The notes under the pieces are model-generated. The model was not told where the DNA came from and ran no database searches. It saw only the letters and a list, made by a program, of their open reading frames with translations. From positions 1 to 64,000 of the forward strand of contig MNTL01000001.1 in the NCBI GenBank assembly GCA_001916965.1: a stretch of 64,000 nt of DNA, given 5' to 3'. The translations under genes were made by a program, and so were the position numbers. How positions within the stretch are numbered: position 1 is the first letter of the stretch; each line of letters opens with the position of its first letter. Below are positions 26,971 to 36,357 of the stretch, one piece after another. Source of the stretch: Roseburia sp. CAG:10041_57 (GTDB lineage: Bacteria; Bacillota; Clostridia; Lachnospirales; Lachnospiraceae).

Positions 26971-28263
26971 ATGATAAGTAATACAACAACAGAAAAAATG
27001 TATCAGGATCTTGGTATTTCCAGGGAAGTATATTCCTTTTGCCAGGAGATATTAACAGGACTGGAACCAAGATTTAAGGAAATTGATGAGAACGCAGAGT
27101 ACAATCAGTTAAAAGTAATCAAGGCTATGCAGGACAATAAGGTGAGTGAGGCATGCTTACTGGGAACTACAGGATATGGCTATAATGATCTGGGAAGAGA
27201 GACACTGGAAGCAGTATATGCTTCTATTTTCCATACAGAAGATGCACTGGTGCGTCCACAGATTACCTGCGGTACTCATGCACTGGCACTGGCATTGATG
27301 AGTAACCTGCGTCCGGGTGATGAATTGCTCTCTCCTGTAGGTAAGCCATATGATACCCTGGAGGAAGTAATCGGTATCAGACCGTCTAAAGGTTCTTTGA
27401 AAGAATATGGCATCAGCTACAGACAGGTGGATCTGCTGGAAGACGGAAGCTTTGACTATGAGAATATCAGAAAAGCAATCAATGATAAGATCAGACTTGT
27501 AACAATCCAGCGTTCTAAGGGCTATCAGACAAGACCAACACTTTCTGTAGCAAGAATCGGCGAACTGATTGCCTTCATAAAAGATATTAAGCCGGATGTA
27601 ATCTGCATGGTAGATAACTGCTATGGTGAATTTGTAGAGCGTGTAGAGCCGTCAGACGTAGGTGCAGATATGGTAGTTGGTTCCCTGATCAAGAATCCGG
27701 GCGGTGGACTTGCTCCGATAGGCGGTTATATTGCAGGTAAGAAGGAATGTGTGGAGAATGCAGCATTCAGACTGACTTCACCTGGACTTGGCAAGGAAGT
27801 AGGTGCTTCACTGGGAGTATTGAGAGATTTTTATCACGGACTGTTTCTTGCTCCTACAGTCACAGCCAGCGCATTAAAAGGTGCAATTCTGGCAGCGAAT
27901 ATCTACGAGCGTCTGGGATTTCATGTAGTTCCTAATGGCAGCGAGTCCAGACACGATATTATTCAGGCAGTAGAGTTTGGAACACCGGAGGGTGTGATTG
28001 CCTTTTGCAAGGGAATCCAGGCAGCAGCCCCTGTTGACAGCTTTGTAACGCCGGAACCATGGGATATGCCGGGATATGACAGTCAGGTTATTATGGCAGC
28101 AGGAGCATTTGTGTCCGGTTCTTCCATCGAGCTGAGTGCGGATGGACCGATTAAACCTCCTTATGCTGTTTATTTCCAGGGTGGATTGACAGCTCCGCAT
28201 GCAATATTTGGTATTATGAAGACCTTACAGTATATTGTAGATGAGGGTCTTGCAAAACTGTAA
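26971..28263 (+). CDS. Methionine gamma-lyase-family PLP protein (YnbB-like)
   Basis: PLP-dependent fold-type I protein of about 430 residues, the family once called aluminium resistance protein and now placed near methionine gamma-lyase. TGYGYNDLGRETLEAVYA near the N-terminus and QITCGTHALALAL precede the PLP-lysine region VVGSLIKNPGGGLAPIGGYIAG. The substrate is not known. The longer frame begins 33 bases earlier inside miaA without a site; AGAAGG at 26957-26962 supports ATG 26971. The close overlap with miaA suggests cotranscription with the mismatch repair and tRNA modification genes. Confidence 0.88.
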   Translation: MISNTTTEKMYQDLGISREVYSFCQEILTGLEPRFKEIDENAEYNQLKVIKAMQDNKVSEACLLGTTGYGYNDLGRETLEAVYASIFHTEDALVRPQITCGTHALALALMSNLRPGDELLSPVGKPYDTLEEVIGIRPSKGSLKEYGISYRQVDLLEDGSFDYENIRKAINDKIRLVTIQRSKGYQTRPTLSVARIGELIAFIKDIKPDVICMVDNCYGEFVERVEPSDVGADMVVGSLIKNPGGGLAPIGGYIAGKKECVENAAFRLTSPGLGKEVGASLGVLRDFYHGLFLAPTVTASALKGAILAANIYERLGFHVVPNGSESRHDIIQAVEFGTPEGVIAFCKGIQAAAPVDSFVTPEPWDMPGYDSQVIMAAGAFVSGSSIELSADGPIKPPYAVYFQGGLTAPHAIFGIMKTLQYIVDEGLAKL

Positions 28264-28291
28264 TTATACTGAAAAAGACAAATTCTGCCAT

Positions 28292-28337
28292 ATGCAGGTC
28301 GAAAAAAAACTAATCTTTTTAGTGTACAGACCTGCAT
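28292..28337 (+). repeat. Hairpin between the PLP-enzyme gene and radC
   Basis: ATGCAGGTC (28292-28300) pairs with GACCTGCAT (28329-28337). The 28-base loop contains an A-run and a T-run that can pair internally. It may be a terminator-like structure or an operator; it is not followed by a T-run. Confidence 0.4.
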
Positions 28338-28412
28338 GGGTGTGGTAATATAACTATTGATTCATTGATATCTGATAGAACTTCGTCCGGAAAACAATGT
28401 TTTACAGAGAAA

Positions 28413-29102
28413 ATGAGTGATTTTAAAGATTTATATCCGAAAGAGGAGCTTCCCTATGACAAATTTCTGCATACAGGTGCTGAAAGCCTGACGGATGCAG
28501 AATTATTGGCTATTATGCTGAGAACAGGAACGAAAGACAAGAATCCGGTGGAGCTTGGCAGACAGATTCTGTCGTTGTGTGACAGTAAGTGGGGGCTTCT
28601 TGGGCTGCATCATTATTCGGTACGTGAACTACAGAAAATTCCTGGAATTGGTGAGGTGAAAGCAGTACAACTATTGTGTATTGCAGAGATTGCCAAGCGG
28701 ATATCAGCTGCACAGGCAGCAAGCAATCTTGCATTTCATAGACCGGATACGGTAGCAGAATACTATATGGAAAGACTGCGTCACAAGAATACAGAGCAGG
28801 TAATACTGATCCTGCTGGACAGTAAGAACCGTCTGATCCACGATAAAGTTCTTTCTTTGGGCACAGTCAATGCCAGCCTGATCTCACCAAGGGAAATACT
28901 GATCTATGCCCTGCGGGAAGAGGCGGGTGGGATTATGCTGCTGCATAATCATCCAAGCGGTGATCCTACACCCAGTAAACAGGATATTATCATGACCAGA
29001 AGGATAAAGGAAGTATCCGATTTAATTGACATTCCACTCATTGATCACATCGTGATTGGAGACAAGAGATATACGAGTTTCAAACAAAAAGGACTTTTAT
29101 GA
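28413..29102 (+). CDS. radC: RadC/JAB-domain protein
   Basis: Protein of 229 residues. The N-terminal part has a helix-hairpin-helix (LQKIPGIGEVKAVQLL); the C-terminal JAB/MPN domain has the metalloprotease-like motif MLLHNHPSGDPTPSKQD with the H-x-H and Asp ligands plus an upstream Glu in EQVILILLDS. RadC was once linked to DNA repair, but its function is unsettled. The frame opens with a TTG at 28365 that lacks a ribosome binding site, so ATG 28413, with a weak AGAG, is preferred. It lies directly before the mreB cluster, a pairing common in many bacteria. Confidence 0.9.
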   Translation: MSDFKDLYPKEELPYDKFLHTGAESLTDAELLAIMLRTGTKDKNPVELGRQILSLCDSKWGLLGLHHYSVRELQKIPGIGEVKAVQLLCIAEIAKRISAAQAASNLAFHRPDTVAEYYMERLRHKNTEQVILILLDSKNRLIHDKVLSLGTVNASLISPREILIYALREEAGGIMLLHNHPSGDPTPSKQDIIMTRRIKEVSDLIDIPLIDHIVIGDKRYTSFKQKGLL

Positions 29103-29121
29103 GAAACAGAAAGGAGTTGTT

Positions 29122-30132
29122 ATGTTGGCTAACAACGCATTTGGTATTGATTTAGGTACCAGAACAATTAAAATCTACAGCGCTCACAGTGACACAGTTA
29201 CTGTTGAGAAGAACATGATTGCTATTGAAAACAAGAAAAATTTATTCGCATATGGTGATTCTGCTTTTGAAATGTTTGAAAAGGCACCATCCAATATTGA
29301 AATTTCCTATCCGCTGTGCAACGGTGTCATTGCGGATATTAAGAATATGCAGCTTTTACTTCGTAACTTCATCATGGATTGTAATAAGGGTGTGATTAAG
29401 CCGGCAGAGTTCTACATGGCTGTTCCATCCGATATTACTGATGTAGAGAAGAGAGCTTTCTTTGATCTTGTAAAAGATGCTAACATCAAAGCCAAGAAGA
29501 TCATGCGTGTAGAGAAGGCTGTTGCAGACGGACTTGGTCTGGATATTGATGTAAAGAATGCCCAGGGTATTCTCGTAGTAAATGTAGGCTTCCACACCAC
29601 AGAAATTTCCATTCTTTCATTAGGTGGAATTGTACTGAGCAAGCTCATCAAGATTGGTGGACAGAAGTTTGACGAGTCTATCAAGAATGCAATTCGTAAA
29701 GAGTACAGTCTGATTGTCGGCAATAAGACTGCTGAGAGCGTAAAGATATCTCTTAAAGAGCTGGAAGAAGCCGGCAAAGGTGCTATCGTATATGGACGTG
29801 ATATCGTTACCGGTCTTCCTATGGAAAAAGAAATTCCTACAGATCTGGTCAGCGAGAGTATGCTGGAGAACTTCAATGTAATTATTGATAATATCCGTGT
29901 GATTCTGGAGAGAACTCCACCAGAATTATCAGCAGATATCTTCAGAAGAGGTATTTATCTGACTGGTGGTGCATCTCAGGTAAATCATCTTGCAGAGCTT
30001 CTTGCCAAGGGAACTGGACTGAAGGTAAATGTCAGTGAGAATCCTGTATCAGGTGTTGCGCTTGGACTGGCTAAGATCATCAAGGATGACAATTATAAAT
30101 CAGTTGCTTATTTAGAAGGAATGAGTAGATGA
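29122..30132 (+). CDS. mreB: Divergent MreB-family rod-shape actin homologue
   Basis: Actin-like cytoskeletal protein of 336 residues at the head of mreBCD. The phosphate-1 loop DLGTRTIKIY (10-19), IADIKNMQ, VEKAVADGLG, SLGGIVLSK and the adenosine motif LTGGAS (280-285) are recognisable. The phosphate-2 loop, DIGGGT in canonical MreB, reads NVGFHT at 154-159, so nucleotide binding or hydrolysis may differ. AAAGGAG upstream selects ATG 29122 over a frame opening inside radC. Its stop overlaps the mreC start (ATGA). It should organise elongation-specific wall synthesis with MreC, MreD, RodA and PBP2. Confidence 0.88.
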   Translation: MLANNAFGIDLGTRTIKIYSAHSDTVTVEKNMIAIENKKNLFAYGDSAFEMFEKAPSNIEISYPLCNGVIADIKNMQLLLRNFIMDCNKGVIKPAEFYMAVPSDITDVEKRAFFDLVKDANIKAKKIMRVEKAVADGLGLDIDVKNAQGILVVNVGFHTTEISILSLGGIVLSKLIKIGGQKFDESIKNAIRKEYSLIVGNKTAESVKISLKELEEAGKGAIVYGRDIVTGLPMEKEIPTDLVSESMLENFNVIIDNIRVILERTPPELSADIFRRGIYLTGGASQVNHLAELLAKGTGLKVNVSENPVSGVALGLAKIIKDDNYKSVAYLEGMSR

Positions 30133-30998
30133 GTCCTATCGTAAAAAGAAAGCGGGATAAATTCTCGATTCCAAGTAAATATCTGCTTTTGTTGTTGACA
30201 GTAGTCTGCGTGATATTGATGGCAGTTACATTTCTGACGGATTTTTCCACACTGCCATTAAATAAAGTCGCAGGGTACGTTGTTGTACCCTTTCAGAAGG
30301 GTGTCAGTCACGTGGGACAGTGGATTTCTACCAGAGTGGATGAGCTTGGAGAACTGCGGGTTGTGTTGCAGGAGAATCAGGAATTGAAACAGCAGATTGA
30401 TGAATTGACGATTCAGAATACACAGTTACAGCAGGATAAATATGAGTTGAATAATCTGCGTGAACTATACAAGCTGGATGAACAGTACAGCGGATATGAT
30501 AAGGTAGGAGCCAGGATCATTGCCAGAGATTCGGGCAACTGGTTTCATGCCTTTACAATAGACAAAGGGCTGGATGATGGACTGGCTATTGACATGAATG
30601 TCATTGCCGGAGGTGGTCTGGTAGGCAGAATCACAGATATCGGATCCAACTGGGCTAAAGTGAATTCCATTATCAATGATGATTCCAATGTAAGTGGTAT
30701 GGTTCTTGCAAGCTCCGATACGTTAATCGTAAAGGGCTCATTGCAGCTTATGGCAGAAGGATGTATTGGATATGAGCAGCTTATTGACTCCAGAAAGCAG
30801 GTAGAAGTAGGAGACAAGGTAGTTACCTCTAATATCAGTGACAAATATCTGCCTGGAATTCTGATCGGTTATATCAGCAGTATGGAGCAGGATTCCAATA
30901 ATATTACCAAATCGGGTAAATTGACACCGGCAGTAGATTTTGAACATCTGGAGGAAGTGCTGGTAATACTGAAAACAAAACAGCAGATTGCAGATTAA
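30129..30998 (+). CDS. mreC: Rod shape-determining protein MreC
   Basis: 289 residues: a short cytoplasmic tail, one membrane helix (YLLLLLTVVCVILMAVTFL, about 18-36), a coiled coil (LQENQELKQQIDEL) near 90-115, then the beta-rich periplasmic-type domain with ARIIARDSGNWFHAFTIDKG and GGGLVGRITDIG, as in all MreC proteins. It links MreB filaments to PBP2 and MreD at the membrane. Start codon overlaps the mreB stop by four bases, giving translational coupling. Confidence 0.95.
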   Translation: MSPIVKRKRDKFSIPSKYLLLLLTVVCVILMAVTFLTDFSTLPLNKVAGYVVVPFQKGVSHVGQWISTRVDELGELRVVLQENQELKQQIDELTIQNTQLQQDKYELNNLRELYKLDEQYSGYDKVGARIIARDSGNWFHAFTIDKGLDDGLAIDMNVIAGGGLVGRITDIGSNWAKVNSIINDDSNVSGMVLASSDTLIVKGSLQLMAEGCIGYEQLIDSRKQVEVGDKVVTSNISDKYLPGILIGYISSMEQDSNNITKSGKLTPAVDFEHLEEVLVILKTKQQIAD

Positions 30999-31021
30999 AT
31001 GATATGATCTGAAGGTGAAGA

Positions 31022-31549
31022 ATGAAAAGAAATATTATCATGGTACTTACCATTCTAATTAGCTTTGTATTGCAGACTACTGTGTTTCAGTTCTTTAATT
31101 TTGGCGGGATAGCGCCTAATCTTCTGATTATTGTGACAGCATCCTATGGTTTTATGCTGGGTAGAAGATATGGAATGGTAGTAGGTTTTATCAGTGGATT
31201 GCTGATGGATATCTTTTATGGCAGTGTTTTGGGATTTTATGCACTTATTTTTTTGTACATAGGAGCAGGAAATGGTGTTTTCCACAGAGTATTTTATCAG
31301 AATGATATCAAACTGCCATTAGCTTTGATTACAGTCAGTGATCTATTGTATTCTTTTGTATGTTATGTTCTTCTGTTCCTTCTTCGGGGCAGATTCCAAT
31401 TCGTTTTTTATTTTAAGAGCGTTATTTTGCCGGAGATTGTTTATACCATATTTGTTACGGTATTTCTATACCCTGTGATCCTGTTGTTGAACAGGACTCC
31501 GGATGATGCGGATAAAAGGAGTGACCACTGGTTTGCTAAAAAGAATTAA
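31022..31549 (+). CDS. mreD: Rod shape-determining membrane protein MreD
   Basis: Small polytopic membrane protein of 175 residues with five or six helices and the conserved APNLLIIVTASYGFMLGRRYG and GFISGLLMDIFYGSVLGFYAL segments of MreD. It connects MreC to the elongation machinery. GAAGGTG precedes the ATG. Its 3' end overlaps the start region of the PBP2 gene by up to 47 bases, depending on the PBP2 start. Confidence 0.93.
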   Translation: MKRNIIMVLTILISFVLQTTVFQFFNFGGIAPNLLIIVTASYGFMLGRRYGMVVGFISGLLMDIFYGSVLGFYALIFLYIGAGNGVFHRVFYQNDIKLPLALITVSDLLYSFVCYVLLFLLRGRFQFVFYFKSVILPEIVYTIFVTVFLYPVILLLNRTPDDADKRSDHWFAKKN

Positions 31550-34412
31550 AGAAAGTCTGTTCGATATGGTCACATCCAGACTGTTGTTGCTTTTTATCAT
31601 CTTTATTGCAATGGCAGCAGTATTGATCTATCGAATATTCGATTTACAGATCGTAAATGGAGAATCCTATCTGAACAACTTCCAACTTAAAATACAAAAA
31701 GAGAAAATTATAGAGGGAACACGAGGCAATATATATGATAGAAATGGCAGACTTCTTGCATATAATGAGCTTGCCTATTCTGTTACAATCGAAGATGTAT
31801 ACGAGTCCGGTTCTGAAAAGAACAGCCAGTTAAACGGAACTTTGTATAAGCTGATTCATCTGATTGAAGATAATGGTGACAGCGTCATCAGCGACTTTAA
31901 TATTATATTGGATGAGAACAACGAATATGCCTATAATCTGGAAGGCACGGCGCTGCTTCGTTTTCTGGCAGATATTTATGGACACAGTGACATTAACTCT
32001 GCGGATTTCAAGTATGAGCAGAAGACCGCTACAGCTAAGGAAGTAATAGACTATCTGTGTAATCGTTTCAAGATTGGAGCTTATGAGAAGAACGAAAAAG
32101 GCGAAGATACTAAAGTATTTTTGCCTGGTGAAGGTTATACCCCTAAGGAAGTTCTTGAACTGGTCACCATTCGTTATGAAATGAATTTATACAGCTTCCA
32201 GAAATACATTGCTACGACTGTGGCAACAAATGTATCAGACAAGACAGTAGCTGTCATTATGGAAAATGCCGATCAGTTGGATGGTGTTTCCATTGAAGAA
32301 GATACCATTCGTAAATATAACAATCCATATCAGTTCGCACATATACTTGGTTATACCGGTAAGGTCTCACAGACAGAACTGGCTTCTTTACAGGAACAGG
32401 ATTCTTCCTATACCCTGAATGACACTGTCGGTAAGGCGGGAATCGAACAGGTTATGGAATTGCAGCTGCAGGGTAAGAAGGGGTCTGAGACCATATATGT
32501 AGATAATCTGGGTAAGATTATCGAGACTACAGATGTGGTGGAATCACAGTCAGGAAATAATCTGTATCTGTCCATTGATTCAGACTTGCAGATGGCAATT
32601 TATAGTATTCTTGAACAGAAAATTGCAGGTATTATTGCACTCAAGATGCGTAATGTCATGAACTATGATGCGTCCAGTGTTTCGTCAGCAGGTAATCTGA
32701 TCATACCGATTGATGATGTATATTATGCACTGTTTAATAACAGCGTTATTGATATTACACATTTTACGAGCGATAATGCGGATGTAACGGAAAGGGAAGT
32801 CTATCAGATATTCCTGAATAAACAGCAGAATGTACTGAATGAAATAAAAGATGAATTACAGAATAAGAAGACACCATATGATCAGCTCAGCAAAGAGTAT
32901 AAGAATTATGAGAGCTATATTGTATCTATGCTGACTAAGAAGGGTGTTCTGGTCAACAGTGCCATTGATAAAGAAGATGCAACCTATATTGCCTGGACCA
33001 GGGATGAAGTAATCAGCTTAAATGAATATCTCAATTATGCGATAGCGCAGAACTGGATAGACATTACCAAGCTTTCACTGGACAGCCAGTATTCTGATTC
33101 AGAAGAAATATTAAATTCCATGATTGATTATATTATGGATAATCTGAAGGATAATAATGAATTTTCCAAGAAACTGTATAAATATATGATAAGCAGCCAG
33201 CAGATCACAGGTAAGCAGATATGTATGTTGTTGTGGGAACAGGATATTATCAGTGTAGAGGAAAGTAAGATCACAGCAGTGAAGAAAGGCACCATCAGTC
33301 CTTATAATTTTATGCTGGAAATGGTGCAGACATTGCAGATTACACCGGCGCAGCTGGCATTGGACCCATGTTCCGGTTCCTGTGTGGTAACAGATGTCAG
33401 AACCGGAGAAGTACTGGCGCTGGTATCTTATCCAGGATATGATATTAACAAGATGGCAAATGGCGTAGATGCAGAGTATTATGCCAAATTACAGGCTGAT
33501 CTGTCTGTGCCACAGTGGAATATGGCGACACAGCAGAAGACTGCTCCTGGTTCTACTTTTAAGATGGTATCGGCTACTGCTGCAATTGAAGAGGGCGCAG
33601 TATCTTCAATTGGTGAAACGATATTGTGTACAGGTGTATTTGACAAGCTGGCACCAACCATTCACAGATGCTGGATTTATCCAAGCGCGCACGGCGCCAT
33701 GAATTTGTCTAATGCAATAGCCAATTCCTGTAACTCATATTTTTATGAGGTTGGTTATCGGTTAAGTCAGGATGGAACAGGATACAATAGTGACTATGGT
33801 CTGTCACGACTGAAAAAATATGCAGACTTATTTGGACTGACCGAGAAATCCGGTGTGGAAATTATGGAAGCAGAACCGGAGTTCTCCAATTTGTATGCAG
33901 TACCTTCTTATATTGGTCAGGGTACGCATAACTATACAACAGTAGGACTTGCCAGATATGTGACAACAGTCGCAAACAGTGGAACCTGTTATAATCTGAG
34001 TATATTGGATAAACTGACAGATTCAAAAGGCAATGTTATTGAAGACTACACACCTGAGGTCAGAAATACAGTAGATCTGGATAACAGTCTGTGGAATGCG
34101 ATTCATTCCGGCATGCGTCAGGTTGTTGAAAAAAAGAAATATTATGATGATCTGGCAGTTCATGTTGCAGGTAAGACAGGAACTGCACAGCAGGATAAAA
34201 CACGTGCAAACCATGCTCTTTTTGTCAGCTACGCACCATATGAGGACCCGGAGATATCTGTGTCAGTCCGTATTGCAAACGGATATTCTTCTGATTATGC
34301 GGCTCAGACAGCAAGAGATGTATATAAATATTATTATGGTTTGGCTAAAGAAGAGGAGCTTGTTACCGGAACAGCAGATACTCTTGATGCCACAGCAGGC
34401 ACAGGAGACTGA
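31503..34412 (+). CDS. mrdA: Class B penicillin-binding protein 2 with a long insert
   Basis: Transpeptidase cross-linking elongation peptidoglycan. One N-terminal helix (LLLLFIIFIAMAAVLIYRI), a dimerisation domain beginning RGNIYDRNGRLLA at about 74, and a transpeptidase domain with STFK at 684-687, SCN at 742-744 and KTG at 891-893. With 969 residues it is far longer than the usual 600-700: about 260 residues (365-624) of mostly helical sequence lie between SDLQMAIYSILE and CVVTDVRTGEVLALVSYP, normally almost adjacent. AGGA at 31493-31496 supports ATG 31503; AAAGGAG at 31515-31521 would instead support TTG 31533. Confidence 0.92.
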   Translation: MMRIKGVTTGLLKRIKESLFDMVTSRLLLLFIIFIAMAAVLIYRIFDLQIVNGESYLNNFQLKIQKEKIIEGTRGNIYDRNGRLLAYNELAYSVTIEDVYESGSEKNSQLNGTLYKLIHLIEDNGDSVISDFNIILDENNEYAYNLEGTALLRFLADIYGHSDINSADFKYEQKTATAKEVIDYLCNRFKIGAYEKNEKGEDTKVFLPGEGYTPKEVLELVTIRYEMNLYSFQKYIATTVATNVSDKTVAVIMENADQLDGVSIEEDTIRKYNNPYQFAHILGYTGKVSQTELASLQEQDSSYTLNDTVGKAGIEQVMELQLQGKKGSETIYVDNLGKIIETTDVVESQSGNNLYLSIDSDLQMAIYSILEQKIAGIIALKMRNVMNYDASSVSSAGNLIIPIDDVYYALFNNSVIDITHFTSDNADVTEREVYQIFLNKQQNVLNEIKDELQNKKTPYDQLSKEYKNYESYIVSMLTKKGVLVNSAIDKEDATYIAWTRDEVISLNEYLNYAIAQNWIDITKLSLDSQYSDSEEILNSMIDYIMDNLKDNNEFSKKLYKYMISSQQITGKQICMLLWEQDIISVEESKITAVKKGTISPYNFMLEMVQTLQITPAQLALDPCSGSCVVTDVRTGEVLALVSYPGYDINKMANGVDAEYYAKLQADLSVPQWNMATQQKTAPGSTFKMVSATAAIEEGAVSSIGETILCTGVFDKLAPTIHRCWIYPSAHGAMNLSNAIANSCNSYFYEVGYRLSQDGTGYNSDYGLSRLKKYADLFGLTEKSGVEIMEAEPEFSNLYAVPSYIGQGTHNYTTVGLARYVTTVANSGTCYNLSILDKLTDSKGNVIEDYTPEVRNTVDLDNSLWNAIHSGMRQVVEKKKYYDDLAVHVAGKTGTAQQDKTRANHALFVSYAPYEDPEISVSVRIANGYSSDYAAQTARDVYKYYYGLAKEEELVTGTADTLDATAGTGD

Positions 34413-34471
34413 TAACCGGGTAGAAAGGTTTTGAACTGCATGAAGCGCATGAAGCGCAGATAGGAGTAAGT

Positions 34472-35146
34472 GTGAAGAATTTAGTTGTATTAAAAAGTTT
34501 TTCCAGTGGAATATCTGTAATTATGGATGCTACAGTTCCTTTTGATGAGCTGTTGGAGGCTGTTGCAGAGAAGTTTAGAAGTGCAGCCAATTTTTTCAAA
34601 GATGCTGCTGTGGCAATTTCACTTGAAGGCAGAACACTGGATGAGTCAGAGGAACGACAGGTTCTGGATGCAATTACAGAGAATTCACAGTTAAAAGTAC
34701 TGTGCCTCATGGGGCGGGATGAAGAGAAAAATATCAAATTCCTAGGAATTCAGAATAATCTGACCTTTCAGAAGGATGAAAACTGCGGACAATTCTATCG
34801 TGGTACTTTACGGGATGGACAAAGCATCGAGACAGAACACAGTATTGTGATTCTGGGAGATGTGAGTAAGGGATGCAGCGTATATTCAGCCAAAGACATT
34901 GTAGTAATTGGCAGTCTGGAGGGCGAAGCATATGCGGGAGCAACTGGCAACAATCATCACTTTGTTGTTGCACTTGATATGAATCCTGAGAAACTTCGCA
35001 TAGGAGATCTTCATTATATACAGCCGGGAAAAAGTTCAAAATGGGGACTAAAGCCAAAGTCTGTACCTAAAATTGCATATACGTATAATGGAGTGGTACA
35101 GGTAGAACCGATTACCAAAGAATTGCTGGATAATTTTACCTTATAG
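34472..35146 (+). CDS. minC: Septum site-determining protein MinC
   Basis: FtsZ polymerisation inhibitor of 224 residues. The N-terminal domain acts on FtsZ; the C-terminal beta-helix, with SIVILGDVSKGCSVYSA, DIVVIGSLEGEAYAG and LRIGDLHYIQPG, binds MinD and dimerises. The start is GTG, preceded by TAGGAG with good spacing. It is followed 71 bases later by minD. Together with minE this gives a complete Min system directly downstream of the elongation genes. Confidence 0.93.
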   Translation: MKNLVVLKSFSSGISVIMDATVPFDELLEAVAEKFRSAANFFKDAAVAISLEGRTLDESEERQVLDAITENSQLKVLCLMGRDEEKNIKFLGIQNNLTFQKDENCGQFYRGTLRDGQSIETEHSIVILGDVSKGCSVYSAKDIVVIGSLEGEAYAGATGNNHHFVVALDMNPEKLRIGDLHYIQPGKSSKWGLKPKSVPKIAYTYNGVVQVEPITKELLDNFTL

Positions 35147-35217
35147 AAATCCGGAGAACTGAAATGACAACAGTGATCATGTAAAAACAGCAGATCACGG
35201 AAAGGCAAGAACATAGT

Positions 35218-36024
35218 ATGAGCGAAGTAATTGTTGTCACGTCAGGTAAAGGCGGTGTAGGCAAGACCACTACATCTGCAAACGTAGGAACCGGTCTGGC
35301 AGAAATGGGTAAGAAGGTTGTTTTGATCGATGCGGATATCGGACTTCGTAATCTGGATGTCGTCATGGGATTGGAGAATCGTATTGTCTATAATCTTGTA
35401 GATGTAATCGAGGGAACATGCCGGCTCAAACAGGCATTGATCAAGGACAAGCGTCATGCAGGGCTGTATTTGATGCCTGCTGCACAGACAAGAGATAAGA
35501 ACTGTATTACACCGGGGCAGATGGTAAAACTGATAGCCGGGTTAAAAGAACAGTTTGATTATATTATTCTGGATTGCCCTGCTGGAATTGAACAGGGATT
35601 TCAGAATGCAATTGCAGGTGCAGATCATGCAATTGTTGTAACAACGCCGGAAGTATCAGCAATCAGAGATGCAGACAGAATCATAGGATTGCTGGAGGCA
35701 AATGAGATAAAGAAAGTAGATCTGGTTGTTAACAGATTACGTTCCGATCTGGTAAGACGTGGAGAAATGATGACAGTGGAGGATGTAATAGATATTCTTG
35801 GACTTCCTTTACTGGGTGTTGTGCCGGATGATGAGAATGTAGTCATTGCAACGAACCAGGGTGAGCCTCTGGTGGGCAAGAATTCACTTGCAGGACAGGC
35901 ATTTTATAATATATGCCGCCGCCTGGATGGCAAGGAAGTTCCTTTTATGGATTTTGGCAAGTCTATTACAATATGGACCCGCGTAACCGGATTATTCCAT
36001 AGAAATCAGGAGGAACGCATATGA
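35218..36024 (+). CDS. minD: Septum site-determining ATPase MinD
   Basis: ParA/MinD ATPase of 268 residues with deviant Walker A SGKGGVGKTTTSANVG, ADIGLRNLDVVMGLENR (residues about 41-57) and DCPAGIEQGF. The C-terminus WTRVTGLFHRNQ is an amphipathic membrane-targeting helix. It recruits MinC to the membrane and is driven off by MinE. The stop codon overlaps the minE start by four bases. Confidence 0.97.
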   Translation: MSEVIVVTSGKGGVGKTTTSANVGTGLAEMGKKVVLIDADIGLRNLDVVMGLENRIVYNLVDVIEGTCRLKQALIKDKRHAGLYLMPAAQTRDKNCITPGQMVKLIAGLKEQFDYIILDCPAGIEQGFQNAIAGADHAIVVTTPEVSAIRDADRIIGLLEANEIKKVDLVVNRLRSDLVRRGEMMTVEDVIDILGLPLLGVVPDDENVVIATNQGEPLVGKNSLAGQAFYNICRRLDGKEVPFMDFGKSITIWTRVTGLFHRNQEERI

Positions 36025-36287
36025 GACTATTTTCTTTATTTCACAAAAAAAGTTCAAGACAAGTAGCAAAAGACAGGTTGAAAATCCTTCTGATATCAGA
36101 CAGAGTAAACTGCTCACCGGAGATGATGGAGCTGATCAAAAATGATATAGCACATGTCATTTCCAAGTACATGAAGATTGATACAGCAAGTATGGATATT
36201 CAGATCACCAAGACGGGAGTAACCGGCAGGAATACGAAAATGCCTGTATTATACGCGAATATCCCGATCCTGGATCTGAAGAACTGA
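36021..36287 (+). CDS. minE: Cell division topological specificity factor MinE
   Basis: 88 residues, the usual MinE length. The N-terminal anti-MinCD segment includes KDRLKILLISDRVNCSPEM; the C-terminal topological domain carries DTASMDIQITK. It stimulates MinD ATPase to create pole-to-pole oscillation. AGGAGG is present upstream and the ATG overlaps the minD stop. Presence of MinE, not DivIVA, here suggests oscillating placement of the septum. Confidence 0.94.
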   Translation: MRLFSLFHKKSSRQVAKDRLKILLISDRVNCSPEMMELIKNDIAHVISKYMKIDTASMDIQITKTGVTGRNTKMPVLYANIPILDLKN

Positions 36288-36357
36288 ATTGTTACATAGG
36301 AAGGCCGCCACAAAAGGCTATCTGGTTTGCAGATAAAAGAAAGACAGGAAAGAAAGA

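Noticed and set aside
28365..28412. SOS box (GAAC-N4-GTTC type) before radC
   Set aside because: GAAC is present near 28379 but the matching GTTC half is not at the required spacing.
29412..29876. 154-codon antisense frame inside mreB
   Set aside because: Shadow of a conserved gene with no supporting start site or domain.
31503..31549. Frameshift between mreD and the PBP2 gene
   Set aside because: Both proteins are complete at their ends; the overlap is explained by tight packing and alternative start codons.
34441..34460. Tandem repeat of ATGAAGCGC before minC
   Set aside because: Only two copies of nine bases; chance duplication with no visible role.
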